Assembly (NCBI GenBank): GCA_907165275.2
Contig: OU015650.1
Coordinates: 14,538,001 to 14,602,000 of the forward strand
Direction: 5' to 3'
From: Zygaena filipendulae
Lineage: Eukaryota; Arthropoda; Insecta; Lepidoptera; Zygaenidae
Length of the DNA stretch: 64,000 nucleotides
Position 1 is the first letter of the stretch. Every line of letters starts with the position of its first letter. A program made the translations under genes and the position numbers. This document shows positions 21,651 to 31,648 of this stretch, one piece after another. The notes beneath the pieces were generated by a model. That model was not told the origin of the DNA, made no database searches, and worked only from the letters and a program-made list of their open reading frames with translations.

Positions 21651-22311
21651 CTTGAAGTAGAAGAAGGAGAATTCGTCTTTAGTAATATAATAATAATTTG
21701 AAATTATTGTATAAAAAATGGTGAGTATTAAGTAATTATTATTGGTTTCATATTGTTAAAAGATAAAAATATGTTAGGCATGTTTTTATATGGTTTTCTT
21801 TATATTTCAGGAGCAAAATAAAACACCACGCAAATGAGTTGCAAACTTTACCCCGGACGAAAAATTTTTACTTGCACATTAATTAAACATCGATAATTGA
21901 ATCAAAACTGATCGACGGAAAGTCAGTTTTAAAGAAAAAATGGCCTGGATTTCAGTCACTGACGAGTTCAATAGTAATGTACTTGTATACAAGGTATTGT
22001 ATTACTTGTATACCTATACTTGTATTCTAGTTATTGCTTGTATACACTTTTTGTTAATATAACTAGAACTAATTATATTTTTTTTACTTGCAGCGTGATG
22101 TAACTACATTAAAAAGAGCATGGGATAACCTTAAGGCTATGGCCCGTAAAAGCAAGGCTATCTTTTAAAAACTGGAGGTGGACCATCAAATCCACCACCT
22201 CAACCGAAGCATAATAAGCATTATAGAAAAGGTAACATTCAATAACAACTCAACAGGGCTGGGCAAAATACCAAGTTGTAATTGAAATCCTTTTATTAAA
22301 CAACTGTACCG

Positions 22312-22482
22312 CTATTCGAAGCCTAATATTATGAGAGTGGCAGCCCTGTTTCCGCTCGATCAGTCATGCTTCTATATCTATCCTGCTCTAGAATTCCCTC
22401 TCTCTTTCACTCTTTCCCCACCATGTAGGTAAATGGCGGTAGGCGGCTTGAAGGTTCAAGCTCGCGCGCCGTAAGTTCATTG
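22312..22482 (+). repeat. DIRS left inverted terminal repeat
   Basis: Matches the reverse complement of 27296-27466 over 171 nt. It contains a gtaagt at 22471 that could serve as a splice donor to the cag at 22654-22656 before gag. Confidence 0.9.
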
Positions 22483-22684
22483 GCGTTTTGTTTTCCAAAA
22501 CGATCAGTACAAACTGGTAAGAATAAAATTATAATATTTTTTACCGGTATAAATTAAAAATAAATATTTATCTCAAACATTGACAATATTGTCATTGTTT
22601 GTGCATAAACGGTGTTACCGTTCGTAATTTTTAATATTTCTTTTGTGTATGTTTCAGTATCTATCCTAAAGGGTGTTTATAAAA

Positions 22685-23968
22685 ATGGACGGAAAATCAA
22701 GTTCCTCTTCTGGTACGGAGTCTGCTGGCTCGTCGTCGGGAGAAAAGGCATGTAATGATCCATCCATGGCATCGAAACTACCCGATAGAAAACGTAAATC
22801 GTGCTCACGAGGTAAGCAGTGCAAAATTCCGTGTAAAAAGAATCGAAAGTCTGATAGAGAAATGCTTAATAATTTGGCTACGCAAGTCAATAGTATTCAA
22901 AATTTTCTATCTCAAAATTATTTTTCTAATCAAGATAATGATAATGATAATGTATCTTTAGATGTTAGTGGTGAATTGTTTGATGATGATAAAGAGGTTT
23001 CGACAACCCCTTTACAGCAAGGTTTCTCTTTGTCTGTTAATACTGTGTTGAAAGAACCAAGTATTCTAAAAAGTGAACCTACCCGCGTTGACCGCCTTAA
23101 ATCTATACAACATTTTGATTCAAGTGAGTGGTCTGATGTTCGATATTCCGACGCTCAAAAACGTTATTGTGCAACTCCAGGGTTCACTGACCTTGAATGT
23201 AATGATGAAGTTAAGCCATACGATAAATTTAGTAACTTATCTTTAACTGAACGCGGTTTTGCTGCAATTACCCACGGTCTGATAAAACAACATGAAGCTG
23301 TTGAGACCGGGCTTTCAGAATTTCTTTTATGGTTAGGAAGTTCAGAGTGTACAGATCTAAAAAATATAGAAAATAAATTGCATGAAATTTTTTCTCAGGG
23401 TGACTACCAAAAAATTTCAAATGATTTATTACAAATGGCATGCGGTCATCGTGCCGATGTTATTCAACAACGAAGAGATGCAATCTTACGTTCTGTTAAA
23501 GATAAGTTTGTTAAGGCTAGTTTTCGTAAAATACCCCCATCTTGTGAAAATTTGTTTAATGCCAGTTTATTTTCGGCTTCTATTGAGAAACAAGGGGGGG
23601 TAGCAAAGGTATTTTGGCCAAATAAATCACTGACACAGGCAAACTTTAAACCAAATTTAAATACTAATAACACTAGTAAAAATGTCAAGCAATCTGCGCA
23701 AGGTTGTTATGATTTTTCAATGGCTGGTACTAGCCGTGGAGTGCCAACGCATGGCATGCCATTCCCTTGGTTAACTCAGGTTCCTGCGCAAGGAACTTTT
23801 CCTTTTTATGGTCAGCCACCAATGCCAAACTTTTATAGGCCACCTGCGCAAGGTAGGCCTTTACATCCTAGAGCTCCTAGGATGCCTAGAAACGATAACC
23901 AAGTTGTTAACTATAAGACAAATAGACCTGCTACATCGCGTACAGGTCAATCTAAAAAGAGATTTTGA
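22685..23968 (+). CDS. gag: DIRS gag-like protein
   Basis: 427 aa from the first ATG at 22685; the frame extends upstream only through non-ATG codons. N-terminus is Ser-rich and then strongly basic (DRKRKSCSRGKQCKIPCKKNRK), a likely nuclear signal. The middle is helical and acidic (residues about 60-300) with ERGFAAITHGLIKQHEAVETGL. The C-terminus is Gly/Pro-rich and basic (FYGQPPMPNFYRPPAQGRPLHPRAPRMPR), suited to RNA binding. It overlaps the RT frame by about 160 bp. Sequence is weakly conserved among DIRS Gag proteins, so the call rests on position and composition. Confidence 0.8.
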   Translation: MDGKSSSSSGTESAGSSSGEKACNDPSMASKLPDRKRKSCSRGKQCKIPCKKNRKSDREMLNNLATQVNSIQNFLSQNYFSNQDNDNDNVSLDVSGELFDDDKEVSTTPLQQGFSLSVNTVLKEPSILKSEPTRVDRLKSIQHFDSSEWSDVRYSDAQKRYCATPGFTDLECNDEVKPYDKFSNLSLTERGFAAITHGLIKQHEAVETGLSEFLLWLGSSECTDLKNIENKLHEIFSQGDYQKISNDLLQMACGHRADVIQQRRDAILRSVKDKFVKASFRKIPPSCENLFNASLFSASIEKQGGVAKVFWPNKSLTQANFKPNLNTNNTSKNVKQSAQGCYDFSMAGTSRGVPTHGMPFPWLTQVPAQGTFPFYGQPPMPNFYRPPAQGRPLHPRAPRMPRNDNQVVNYKTNRPATSRTGQSKKRF

Positions 23969-25838
23969 CTCGCAATTCCGGGCCGGCCATCTAGCACACT
24001 ACTATCAAGTATGGCAGTCGCTAGAGGCACCCCCAACAATTTTAAAGATAATTCGCGAAGGTTACCGAATACCTTTTCAAGCCAAACCACCTTTAATATG
24101 GCCGGGAAAAATGCCTTGTCAAGAAACGCCTTATACGAAAGAGATGCAAACACAAATTCATATTTTAAAACAAATGAGGGTTTTAGAAAGTGCGCAACTT
24201 TCACCGAGTTACCTATCCAAACTATTTTTAATTCCGAAAAGCGACGGTACGTCTCGTCCAATTTTCAACCTGCGAAGGTTAAACAAGTACGTTCATGTAA
24301 GCAAATTCAGATTAATCAATCTTCAAAGAATTCCCAGTTTTCTGCAGAAGAACGACTGGTTAGTAAAAATAGACATTTCAAATGCATATTTCCACCTTGC
24401 AATTCATCCCAGTCACAGACGATACCTACGCTTAGTCTTCAAAAATCAACTCTTACAAATGACCTGCCTACCATTTGGTCTAGCATCGGCTCCAAAAATT
24501 TTTGCAACACTTTCGAATTGGGTCGCGCAGATTCTAAGAAACAAAGGCATAAGGATCGTTGTATATCTCGACGATTATTTTCTGGCCCACCAAGACAGAT
24601 TAATATTGAAAGAACATACAAATCTTACGATCGAAATTTTAGAATCCCTTGGTTGGCAAATAAACTACAAAAAGTCAACATTATTACCCCAGAAAAAACT
24701 CCAATTTCTGGGCATTATGTGGAATCCGTTCAAAAACAAAAAGTACCTCCCAACAGAAAAAATTCGAAACTTAAAAGAAAAAATTTGGTCATTTGTCAAA
24801 AAAGGGAGGGTAAGTCTAAAAGAAATTCAAAGTCTAGTAGGAGTTCTAAATTTTTCGAGTTTCGCAGTTCCTTACGGCCGATTGAACTTCCGAAATTTAT
24901 TAAAATTTGCAAGTCAATTGTCAGACGACCCTCGCAGGCGTTATTCCCTTCCAAGGATTATACATGTCGAGTTAGCATGGTGGCTAAGACATTGCCAGCA
25001 CAGTTCAATAATACACCAGCCACCAGTAACTCACTTTATGTCAACAGACGCTTCAGGAATAGGTTGGGGAGCTCAACTAAACAATCAAAGAATGAACGGG
25101 CGCTGGTCAAAAACAGAGGCGCAAGTTCATTCAAATCAAAAAGAAATGTTGGCAATTTTGAAAGTACTACAAAGTCAAGCTCATTTGCTGACCAAGTGCT
25201 CAGTATCTCTCCAGTCGGACAACAAAACGGTTCTTTCGTACCTCCGCAACGAAGGCGGAACCAGGTCGAATTCACTAATGTTACTGACTTACAAAGTGTT
25301 CAAAGTTTTACAGAAGTACAAAATACACCTTCAGCTCCATTACCTGCCGGGCAGGTTCAATGCGGAGGCCGATCATCTGTCTCGAGGTACACATCACCCG
25401 GAATGGCATCTGCTCCCAGGCCTGACTCGAAAAATTTTTATGAAATGGGGCGAACCCGAGATCGACCTGTTTGCGTCGAATCGAGCACATGTTGTGAAGA
25501 GGTACGTAACCCTAGACACCAAAGACAGACAGGCAGAATTTGTAGACGCATTTTCTCAGCCATGGCACTTTCACCTAGCCTGGATTTTTCCACCCCCTTA
25601 TCTGATCCCAAGGGTACTAGCACACCTGAATTACGCGACCGGCCTATTCCTAGTGATAGTCCCCCGGTGGGAGAAAGCTTTCTGGCGACCAGATCTGAAA
25701 AATCGGGCAGTTGCTCCTCCCTTCACAATAAAAAACCTGCCGAACGTTTTGATAGACACAGTAACGACTCTACCTCCCCCAAAAGTTCAGGAATTGACTC
25801 TGGAGGTATGGAAGTGTGGGGGTGGGATAAGATGTTAG
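23808..25838 (+). CDS. DIRS reverse transcriptase-RNase H-methyltransferase-like
   Basis: 676 aa. RT begins near residue 85 and shows FLIPKSDGTSRPIFNLRRLN, LVKIDISNAYFHLAI, CLPFGLASAPKIF and VVYLDDYFLAH (Y253-D256). RNase H follows with MSTDASGIGWG, KEMLAI and SDNKTVLSYL, and HLSRG near its end. The C-terminal part (EPEIDLFASNRAHVVKRY, WIFPPPYLIPRVL, VPRWEKAFW) is the methyltransferase-like segment typical of DIRS elements. The start codon is uncertain, since the frame overlaps gag and a frameshift or internal start may be used. Copies the RNA intermediate into DNA. Confidence 0.92.
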   Translation: MVSHQCQTFIGHLRKVGLYILELLGCLETITKLLTIRQIDLLHRVQVNLKRDFDSQFRAGHLAHYYQVWQSLEAPPTILKIIREGYRIPFQAKPPLIWPGKMPCQETPYTKEMQTQIHILKQMRVLESAQLSPSYLSKLFLIPKSDGTSRPIFNLRRLNKYVHVSKFRLINLQRIPSFLQKNDWLVKIDISNAYFHLAIHPSHRRYLRLVFKNQLLQMTCLPFGLASAPKIFATLSNWVAQILRNKGIRIVVYLDDYFLAHQDRLILKEHTNLTIEILESLGWQINYKKSTLLPQKKLQFLGIMWNPFKNKKYLPTEKIRNLKEKIWSFVKKGRVSLKEIQSLVGVLNFSSFAVPYGRLNFRNLLKFASQLSDDPRRRYSLPRIIHVELAWWLRHCQHSSIIHQPPVTHFMSTDASGIGWGAQLNNQRMNGRWSKTEAQVHSNQKEMLAILKVLQSQAHLLTKCSVSLQSDNKTVLSYLRNEGGTRSNSLMLLTYKVFKVLQKYKIHLQLHYLPGRFNAEADHLSRGTHHPEWHLLPGLTRKIFMKWGEPEIDLFASNRAHVVKRYVTLDTKDRQAEFVDAFSQPWHFHLAWIFPPPYLIPRVLAHLNYATGLFLVIVPRWEKAFWRPDLKNRAVAPPFTIKNLPNVLIDTVTTLPPPKVQELTLEVWKCGGGIRC

Positions 25839-26788
25839 CTAACTGGAACTCCAGCCAGATTGACCTTCTACAAAAAAGTTGGCGTGACTCAACTAAGAAA
25901 TCGTATAAGTCAGCTTGGCGTCGCTGGACCGATTGGGCTAAGAGACAGGAAGTTGCAGTGAACTCTCCATCAGGTTCGGACTTAGCAAGGTTTTTATCTG
26001 ATCTTCATCAAATACATAATCTTTCTTACAGTACTATACTTTCACACAAGTCTGTCGTTTCAACATTATGTGATCCTAATAAAGTAAATAATCTCAGTTC
26101 GCATCCTCTGGTGCTTCGTATTTTGAAGTCTATTTCTATTCAAAAACCAAAAATTGCTAAAGCTCCTGTCTGGGACATTGATAAATTATCTAGCTGGCTT
26201 GTAAATAGTTTTGCCTATGATTTTGGTCTTTATGAGTGTTCCAGAAGGACTGCATGTATATTGCTCCTATGCTCCGGTAGACGTATACACGACCTTACGT
26301 TACTTTCAATAGACCCGCAAAATTTTTATATGCAGGATGATTATATCGTATTTTGGCCCCTATTTGGTTCCAAAACTGACAGTTATAACTATAGGCAGTC
26401 AGGTTGGCGGCTAATGACTAATAAAGAGTGTGAAGCTTTAAATCCAGTTTATTGGATTAAAACTTTAATTAATCTGTTAAAAGATAGAAGATTAGCTTGT
26501 AATTGCAATAATTTATTTTTAACTGTACGTGGTCCTCCAAAAGCGGCTTCTCGTACAGTGATTGCAAACTGGGTCAAGTTGTTATTATTGAAATCTGGTA
26601 TAAATGCATCTGCTGGCAGCATAAGACCAGCAGTAGCATCAAAAAACTGGGTTTTAAACTATCCACTTGATGACATTCTGGCAAAGGGCAATTGGAGATC
26701 ACAGAATACCTTTTCAAAATTTTATAGACGAGAAGTAAGGGCCGAGAATGGTATTCCCTCTGTGTCTAATTTGTTTCAAGCAATCTAA
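25808..26788 (+). CDS. DIRS tyrosine recombinase
   Basis: 326 aa from an in-frame ATG at 25808. The frame is open from 24011, but the upstream part is an alternative frame of RT. The N-terminal core-binding domain is LLQKSWRDSTKKSYKSAWRRWTDWAKR. The catalytic domain has Arg159 in SGRRIHDL, Arg273 in GSIRPAVAS and the Tyr306 nucleophile in TFSKFYRRE. The usual His three residues before the second Arg is a Gly here. The enzyme would integrate the circular DNA by recombination, explaining the lack of a long target duplication. It overlaps the end of the RT frame by about 30 bp. Confidence 0.9.
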   Translation: MEVWGWDKMLANWNSSQIDLLQKSWRDSTKKSYKSAWRRWTDWAKRQEVAVNSPSGSDLARFLSDLHQIHNLSYSTILSHKSVVSTLCDPNKVNNLSSHPLVLRILKSISIQKPKIAKAPVWDIDKLSSWLVNSFAYDFGLYECSRRTACILLLCSGRRIHDLTLLSIDPQNFYMQDDYIVFWPLFGSKTDSYNYRQSGWRLMTNKECEALNPVYWIKTLINLLKDRRLACNCNNLFLTVRGPPKAASRTVIANWVKLLLLKSGINASAGSIRPAVASKNWVLNYPLDDILAKGNWRSQNTFSKFYRREVRAENGIPSVSNLFQAI

Positions 26789-27162
26789 ACTTAACTACCT
26801 TTTCTCTATTTAGTACGTGTGTATCAATAATAATAAGCTACTTGTTTTTATGATTTTCGGAACTTGGTTAAGTTTGATTTTATGTTACAAATAAGTTAAA
26901 TTGATATGAGCTTATTGTGTTATACGTATGATAATATACGATGCTTATAAATTGTTATTAATACGATAAATTAAAATAAAAAATCTGATTAATGATTTAT
27001 CTACCTATATGATGATTTGTATTTATGATTGTATTAAAATAGGTATATTAATAAGTTTATTGTGTAATATTTTATTTTATGAAATTAAATCTACCTACCT
27101 AAATACTTAATAATCACATTGGCGTTTGTTTTTATTTCCCCACCAGGCGATAACAGACAGGT

Positions 27163-27263
27163 CTCATAATATTAGGCTTCGAATAGCGGTACAGTTGTTT
27201 AATGACAGCGTTTTACCAACCAATAAAACGCTTATTAAATAACTTATCCTATTCGAAGCCTAA
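27163..27263 (+). repeat. DIRS internal complementary region
   Basis: 101 nt complementary to the two outer ends joined head to tail. In the family it templates completion of both termini during circle formation. Confidence 0.9.
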
Positions 27264-27295
27264 AACTTTTAAATCTGCCTGGCTTAAATGAGACT

Positions 27296-27466
27296 CAATG
27301 AACTTACGGCGCGCGAGCTTGAACCTTCAAGCCGCCTACCGCCATTTACCTACATGGTGGGGAAAGAGTGAAAGAGAGAGGGAATTCTAGAGCAGGATAG
27401 ATATAGAAGCATGACTGATCGAGCGGAAACAGGGCTGCCACTCTCATAATATTAGGCTTCGAATAG
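27296..27466 (+). repeat. DIRS right inverted terminal repeat
   Basis: Inverted copy of 22312-22482. The outermost 48 nt (27467-27514) are unique to this end and are mirrored in the internal complementary region. Confidence 0.9.
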
Positions 27467-28094
27467 GATAAGTTATTTAATAAGCGTTTTATTGGTTGGT
27501 AAAACGCTGTCATTATAAATGTGAAACTTAGTTTGTTTATTTTTACGTTTTCACGCCTTAATGGCTTAACCGATCAACATGAAATTTTGCATACACATTT
27601 TCACCGGTACAGAGAAAAACATAGGTTACTTTTTATCTGGGAATTCCTGCGGGATCTTTGAGATTTCCACAGGTGAATATCTGAAACGGTTGAACTTATT
27701 TGAACGTGACTTTCTCTGCCAATTAAATGATGTTATAAGGTGTAAATTATGCTACTTAGGAGTTCTTACGGAAATTCAGAAAACCAAACGGGTGGAATCG
27801 CAGGGCATAGCTAATGTGTGTTATAATATGTATTCTAAAATATGTAGTTCTAATCAGTGTATTTTTTTTAGTTGAAGACATTAAAAACAAGCTGCTGAGA
27901 GAGCTGCTGAGTTGGAGGAAGAAAAAAATTATTGTAGATGGCAAAACTAGAGCTAGCTGAATTAAAAAAAAAACTAGAATTACAATAATAAAATTATTTA
28001 TTTTAAATGAACTAGTTTTATTTTATTTATTTAAAATTCAGGCAGGTATTTGAAGCAGCTAATAGGTGCCTGTATCCAGTTATACATTACTATT

Positions 28095-28216
28095 TTTCTA
28101 TCTTTTGTTTCAAATATTTGTCCAATCTGTTTTCAAATAATAATTGTTAGGTGCCAAGACTTCTTCCGGTAGCCCATTCCAAGGTGCAACCACTCTGTTA
28201 GCAAAAATTGTTATTA
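28095..28216 (-). pseudogene. LINE ORF2 C-terminal fragment
   Basis: Minus-strand reading TIFANRVVAPWNGLPEEVLA then LKTDWTNI and a stop. The RVVxxWNxLPEEV motif is typical of the C-terminus of CR1/Jockey-type LINE reverse transcriptases. Only about 35 codons remain. Confidence 0.6.
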
Positions 28217-28386
28217 CCTACACCTTAAAAAAACAAATAACAAACAAAATCTCAGTATAACCAATTCTTTTTTATTATTTTATGGTTTTTAATCTATACA
28301 TTTATACATATAAATAAAATTGAAGTGTCTGTTTGTGATTCCAAATTAACAATTTTTCACTAAATGCATATGAAAGTATAATATAA

Positions 28387-28728
28387 TCCTACTAATATTA
28401 TAAATGTGAAAGTATGGATGTTTGGATGTTTAGATGTTTGGATGTTTGTTACTCAATCACGCAAAAACGGCTGAACGGATTTGGATGAAATTTGGCATGC
28501 ACGTTGTCAGGGGTACAGAGAAGGACATAGGGTACTTTTTATCCCGGAATTCCCGCAGGAACTTCGAAATTACCGCGGGTGAAACCGTCTGTCTACAGCA
28601 GACCGATTTTAACGGGACTTTCAGGCAGATAGCTGATGTTATAACGAAGGATAAAACTATTTTAAAAGAAAATCGTTCCTGCGGGGATTCCGAAACTCAT
28701 GTGGAGTAAAACCGTGGGGCACTGCTAG
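28387..28728 (+). repeat. Helitron-like repeat, both ends present
   Basis: Best complete copy: A|TCCTACTAATATTATAAA at 28387 and accgtggggcactgCTAG|T at 28728, 342 bp, no target duplication. A TC start, CTAG end, a 3' hairpin about 11 nt before the end and insertion between A and T fit a non-autonomous Helitron. Confidence 0.75.
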
Positions 28729-30193
28729 TTATTCATAAAAAGTTATCTATACCTAACTAGTTATCTCTAAAAAATCTCTTAACTATGGATTGTCTGAACA
28801 AGAACCATTACTATTGGGATTTTCTTATGTACCTATATCATTTATGTTAGGTACCGGATATAATATGATCAGAATCATCACTATTGTCAGGATAAAGCAG
28901 GAGTTCATCTAATGGTAATGAGATATTGTATAATGTAGCACACACACAAATTACAGCCACAACTGTGTCTAATTTGATACTCATACTCACTTGAAGATAT
29001 GGAAACTTCCTTTTCCAAATACTAAAAACTCTCAACAGTATTTTTCGTTTTGATTACTGATATGGCTTTTATTGTACTTTTCTTGACTGTTTGAATTAGG
29101 ACAAGAATGGTGTTAAACGCACATCATTTACCTACTGCATAATCACTCACCAAGCAGTATACCTTGCAATACACCTGATAGCTGTTTCAGTGCACTACTA
29201 TTATGAATAAAACTATCATGAGTTCCGCCAGGCCATCGAGCTACAACTTAAAAAAATCCAAATTCGGACCTGTTACTGCCTGAACATTAAAAGAAAACCA
29301 TCCTTTTCTATGATATTCTATCAGGACTTCTTATTTTAATATGTGTACCCGATGACACCTGGAAGTCCAGCAATTCGTAAACTCAATAAAATCTTCTAGG
29401 TCAGACATGCTTTTCTAATTACTGTGTCGTGATCGACGCCCTGAAAGTTTCAAAAATCCAATTTTGGTTTTGAAATTTTAATAACAAAAACAAACATAAC
29501 CTTACTTTTCAATGTCAAAAATCTCCAATTAAGTCTTAAGTAAGGGTCAGCCGTCACTTAAAGTTAATCATCATTAAACGTGATTAATGGAGGATTAACT
29601 GTCTCTGAGAGTGAATTTTTTTTAATCCTTACTTAAAATCCGTTAAGTAACCATTAAATCGACTCTGAGTGCGGCGGTAAGTGTTTTTTCATTAATTTGA
29701 AAAACAAAGTGCACGTGTCTATTATTAACATAGTTTGCAAATGGAAGAATCTAGGAACTACGTCGAAAAACAATTTAATAGATAATAATAAAAAGGCATA
29801 GGTAAACAAAAAACATGATTATACCAACTTTAACTTTAGGCAAGTAAAATTCTAGCTTTGTCAATATTTAGAACCTTACGTTTTATTAAAACAATCAAGT
29901 CTTGTCGTATTTCAATAAACTACTTTCAATAAGTTACGAGCATTTTACGATAAAAATAGGGGCTACTTTCAACTTTGTTTATCGAAAAATATTCAGCGTA
30001 ATCTTGTTTTCGCTTCTAAGAATTTCAATTTTGCATTTAATTAACATGATATAAACGATAATAATAAATCCTGAATGTAGTAAATAACTTCTAAGGCTTT
30101 TGAGACAAGTTTGTTTACTCTCTGTCTACTGTATCTAGGTATAGCTGTGGCTATAAATAATAGGTACCTACAAACGATTACCGATATTCCTAA
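28729..30193. repeat. Non-coding; decayed Harbinger-like MITE at 29544-29677
   Basis: No gene. 29544-29677 ends gactctgagtgcggcgg followed by TAA and is a shortened relative of the palindromic Harbinger-like MITE. 29700-30180 is AT-rich sequence without recognisable features. Confidence 0.45.
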
Positions 30194-30526
30194 TGGGCAT
30201 GTGGACTAATTTTTATTTTTTAGTCCGTCTTGTAGATTATTAAAAAAATATTGGACACGTATTTTTTCTTTTTTTACGTAATCAAAAAATAACGGCGATA
30301 TATTGAGTTGAAATTTCGCGTGACGTCACTATTCTGACAGTTTGTATGGCGGTTTCAGCGGTTAGTGACGTCACGACCCCCTCACCCTAAACTTTAATGC
30401 GTTTTATCTCTGTATATTTTAATTTATTTGAAAAAGCAAAAAATACGCACGTGTCTATTGTTTTTTTATTTTCTACCTGACGGACTAATTAGAATTTTGA
30501 TTTTCAAAAGTAGTCCACATCCCTAT
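30194..30526 (+). mobile_element. CRE-bearing MITE, copy 1
   Basis: About 330 bp. Ends are gggcatgtggactaa and its inverted counterpart ttagtccacatccc; the subterminal arms (agtccgtcttgtagatt / aactgacggacta) are also inverted. The centre has two TGACGTCA palindromes (30321 and 30366). Non-coding. Confidence 0.8.
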
Positions 30527-30630
30527 TGAATGATTGTACAATCAGGCACCAATCGATGTAAAGTATAGATAACCTATATATCTTCTTCTACTTCGAAGAA
30601 AAGCCAAAAAAATTCGTGTTTTTATGTATA

Positions 30631-30985
30631 CTAGATGTGCCCCGCGGTTTCAACCGCGTGTGTTTGCGATCAGGAACCTTTGCGTACGCAGGCAGAACAA
30701 TCCACCAAAGTTTCATCACAATCGGACTAATGGTTTCGAAACGCATAGAGGACACATATACAAACATAAATTTTTATTTATAAAGAAAATTACTATTGTA
30801 GATAGAAATGAAAATAATCCTCGCATACGTGTACTCAATCACTCAAAAACGGCTGAACGGATTTGGATGAAATTTGGCATGCACATTGTCAGGGGTACAG
30901 AGAAGGACATAGGGTACTTTTTATCCCGGAATTCCCGCGGGAACCCTGAAATTACCCCGGGTGAAACCGCGGGGCACTGCTACTT
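30631..30985 (+). repeat. Two Helitron-like repeats, opposite orientation
   Basis: 30631-30785 is a minus-strand variant starting CTAGatgtgccccgcggtttcaacc with a different body (tttcatcacaatcgga). 30836-30975 is a plus-strand copy (cactcaaaaacggctgaacgg ... gaaaccgcggggcactgCTA). Confidence 0.6.
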
Positions 30986-31266
30986 AATATACATAAGTAG
31001 GTACTCTAATAGACGCAACGCTATACAAATATCCATGTAATTTACCATCAGCGCTTGTCATTATTTATTCGCCTCCCGTCCCTTACCCGTTCCCCTCTTC
31101 TCGCCGAAAGGAAAACAAGCGAACAAAGAAACAAGTGAACGAGCTAATGCGGTTTAACTCCCGAGGAAGTTTAATTTAACGGGAACAATGCGCGTTGCAA
31201 ACGATTCTTGTTTGTTGCGGTTAACTGAGGGTTCACCGTGAGTTTTGTTAACTATTGTTAAGTGTA
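30986..31266. other. Non-coding stretch
   Basis: No gene or repeat recognised. A GC-richer patch lies at 31065-31160. Confidence 0.4.
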
Positions 31267-31648
31267 CTGGACGCTGATAAGCAATAACTTGTTAACCCAT
31301 AAAATAAAGTAACTGATAAAGGACGCTTTATTGAGAGTTATAGAACGTTTTCGATTATGTGTTTACCTTAATACAATTTTTTAATACCTGCCAATAAAAT
31401 GTTCAGTTAGGATTCGTCATACGGACATAGATAAGCCAATAGTGTGTTGGCAACATTGGAGAAACTTTTAGTAAATAGTGTTTTAAAATTATAGCGCCAT
31501 TTTGTGTCAACATTTTTTTATGTTCAACAATTTGTTGGTATTTAAACAATGTAATATGGTGAAACAAAATAGTTAAAAACGTTCTATAACTCTTATGAAA
31601 GCGCTCTGTATCAATGACTTAATTTTGCGGGTTAACATGTTATTATTA
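31267..31648. mobile_element. Two decayed copies of the 4-bp-TSD MITE
   Basis: 31267-31400 begins ggacgctgataagcaata (inverted orientation, truncated). 31432-31648 begins ggacatagataagcc and runs to gggttaacatgttatt. Both share the gttctataactctta block with the intact copies. Confidence 0.6.

Larger units (their letters stand above)
22295..27514 (+). mobile_element. DIRS retrotransposon, structurally complete
   Basis: 5220 bp. Terminal inverted repeats are 22312-22482 and 27296-27466 (171 bp, identical as far as I can align). The internal complementary region (27163-27263) is complementary to both ends: 27163-27203 to 22295-22335 and 27201-27263 to 27452-27514. The two halves join through a shared ATT, exactly the circle-junction layout of DIRS-1. 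ATT is also the shared target triplet, and there is no longer target duplication. Genes in order: gag-like, RT-RNase H-methyltransferase-like, tyrosine recombinase. All are open and the terminal repeats appear identical, so the copy is young. Confidence 0.95.
22288..27814 (+). repeat. Helitron-like repeat split by a DIRS element
   Basis: 5' end TCCTTTTATT at 22288-22297, continued at 27515 by ataaatgtgaaac, the tcacgccttaa block, and a 3' end cgcagggcatagCTAA at 27811-27814. The DIRS element lies in the ATT of the family head. The repeat itself occupies intron 3 of the zeste-like pseudogene. Confidence 0.75.
21718..27988 (+). pseudogene. Myb/SANT (zeste-like) gene, decayed, intron-containing
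   Basis: Exon 1 is just the start codon (21718-21720) followed by GTGAGT. Exon 2 (21811-21993) reads EQNKTPRK, then VANFTPDEKFLLAH with stop codons replacing expected residues, then KVSFKEKMAWISVTDEF. Exon 3 (22094-22231) reads RDVTTLKRAWDNLKAMARKSKA and, after a 1-base shift, KTGGGPSNPPPQPKHNKHYRK. Exon 4 (27872-27988) gives AAERAAELEEEKNYC and, after another shift, KLELAELKKKLELQ and TAA, a coiled-coil tail. This order is that of the zeste-type Myb/SANT DNA-binding proteins found in insects, often accessory proteins of DNA transposons. At least three nonsense codons and two frameshifts make it dead. Splice sites are still recognisable. Intron 3 was expanded from a few hundred bases to 5.6 kb by a Helitron-like repeat and a DIRS element. 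Confidence 0.78.

Noticed and set aside
24011..25807. N-terminal extension of the DIRS recombinase
   Set aside because: No recognisable domain; it is the alternative frame of RT. I start the recombinase at 25808 but list the long overlap as a finding.
28387..28728. Classification of the abundant repeat as a SINE
   Set aside because: No A/B boxes, no poly-A or simple tail and no target duplication; TC start, CTAG end, 3' hairpin and A/T insertion site fit Helitron better. Published SINE-like names may still have been applied to related sequences.
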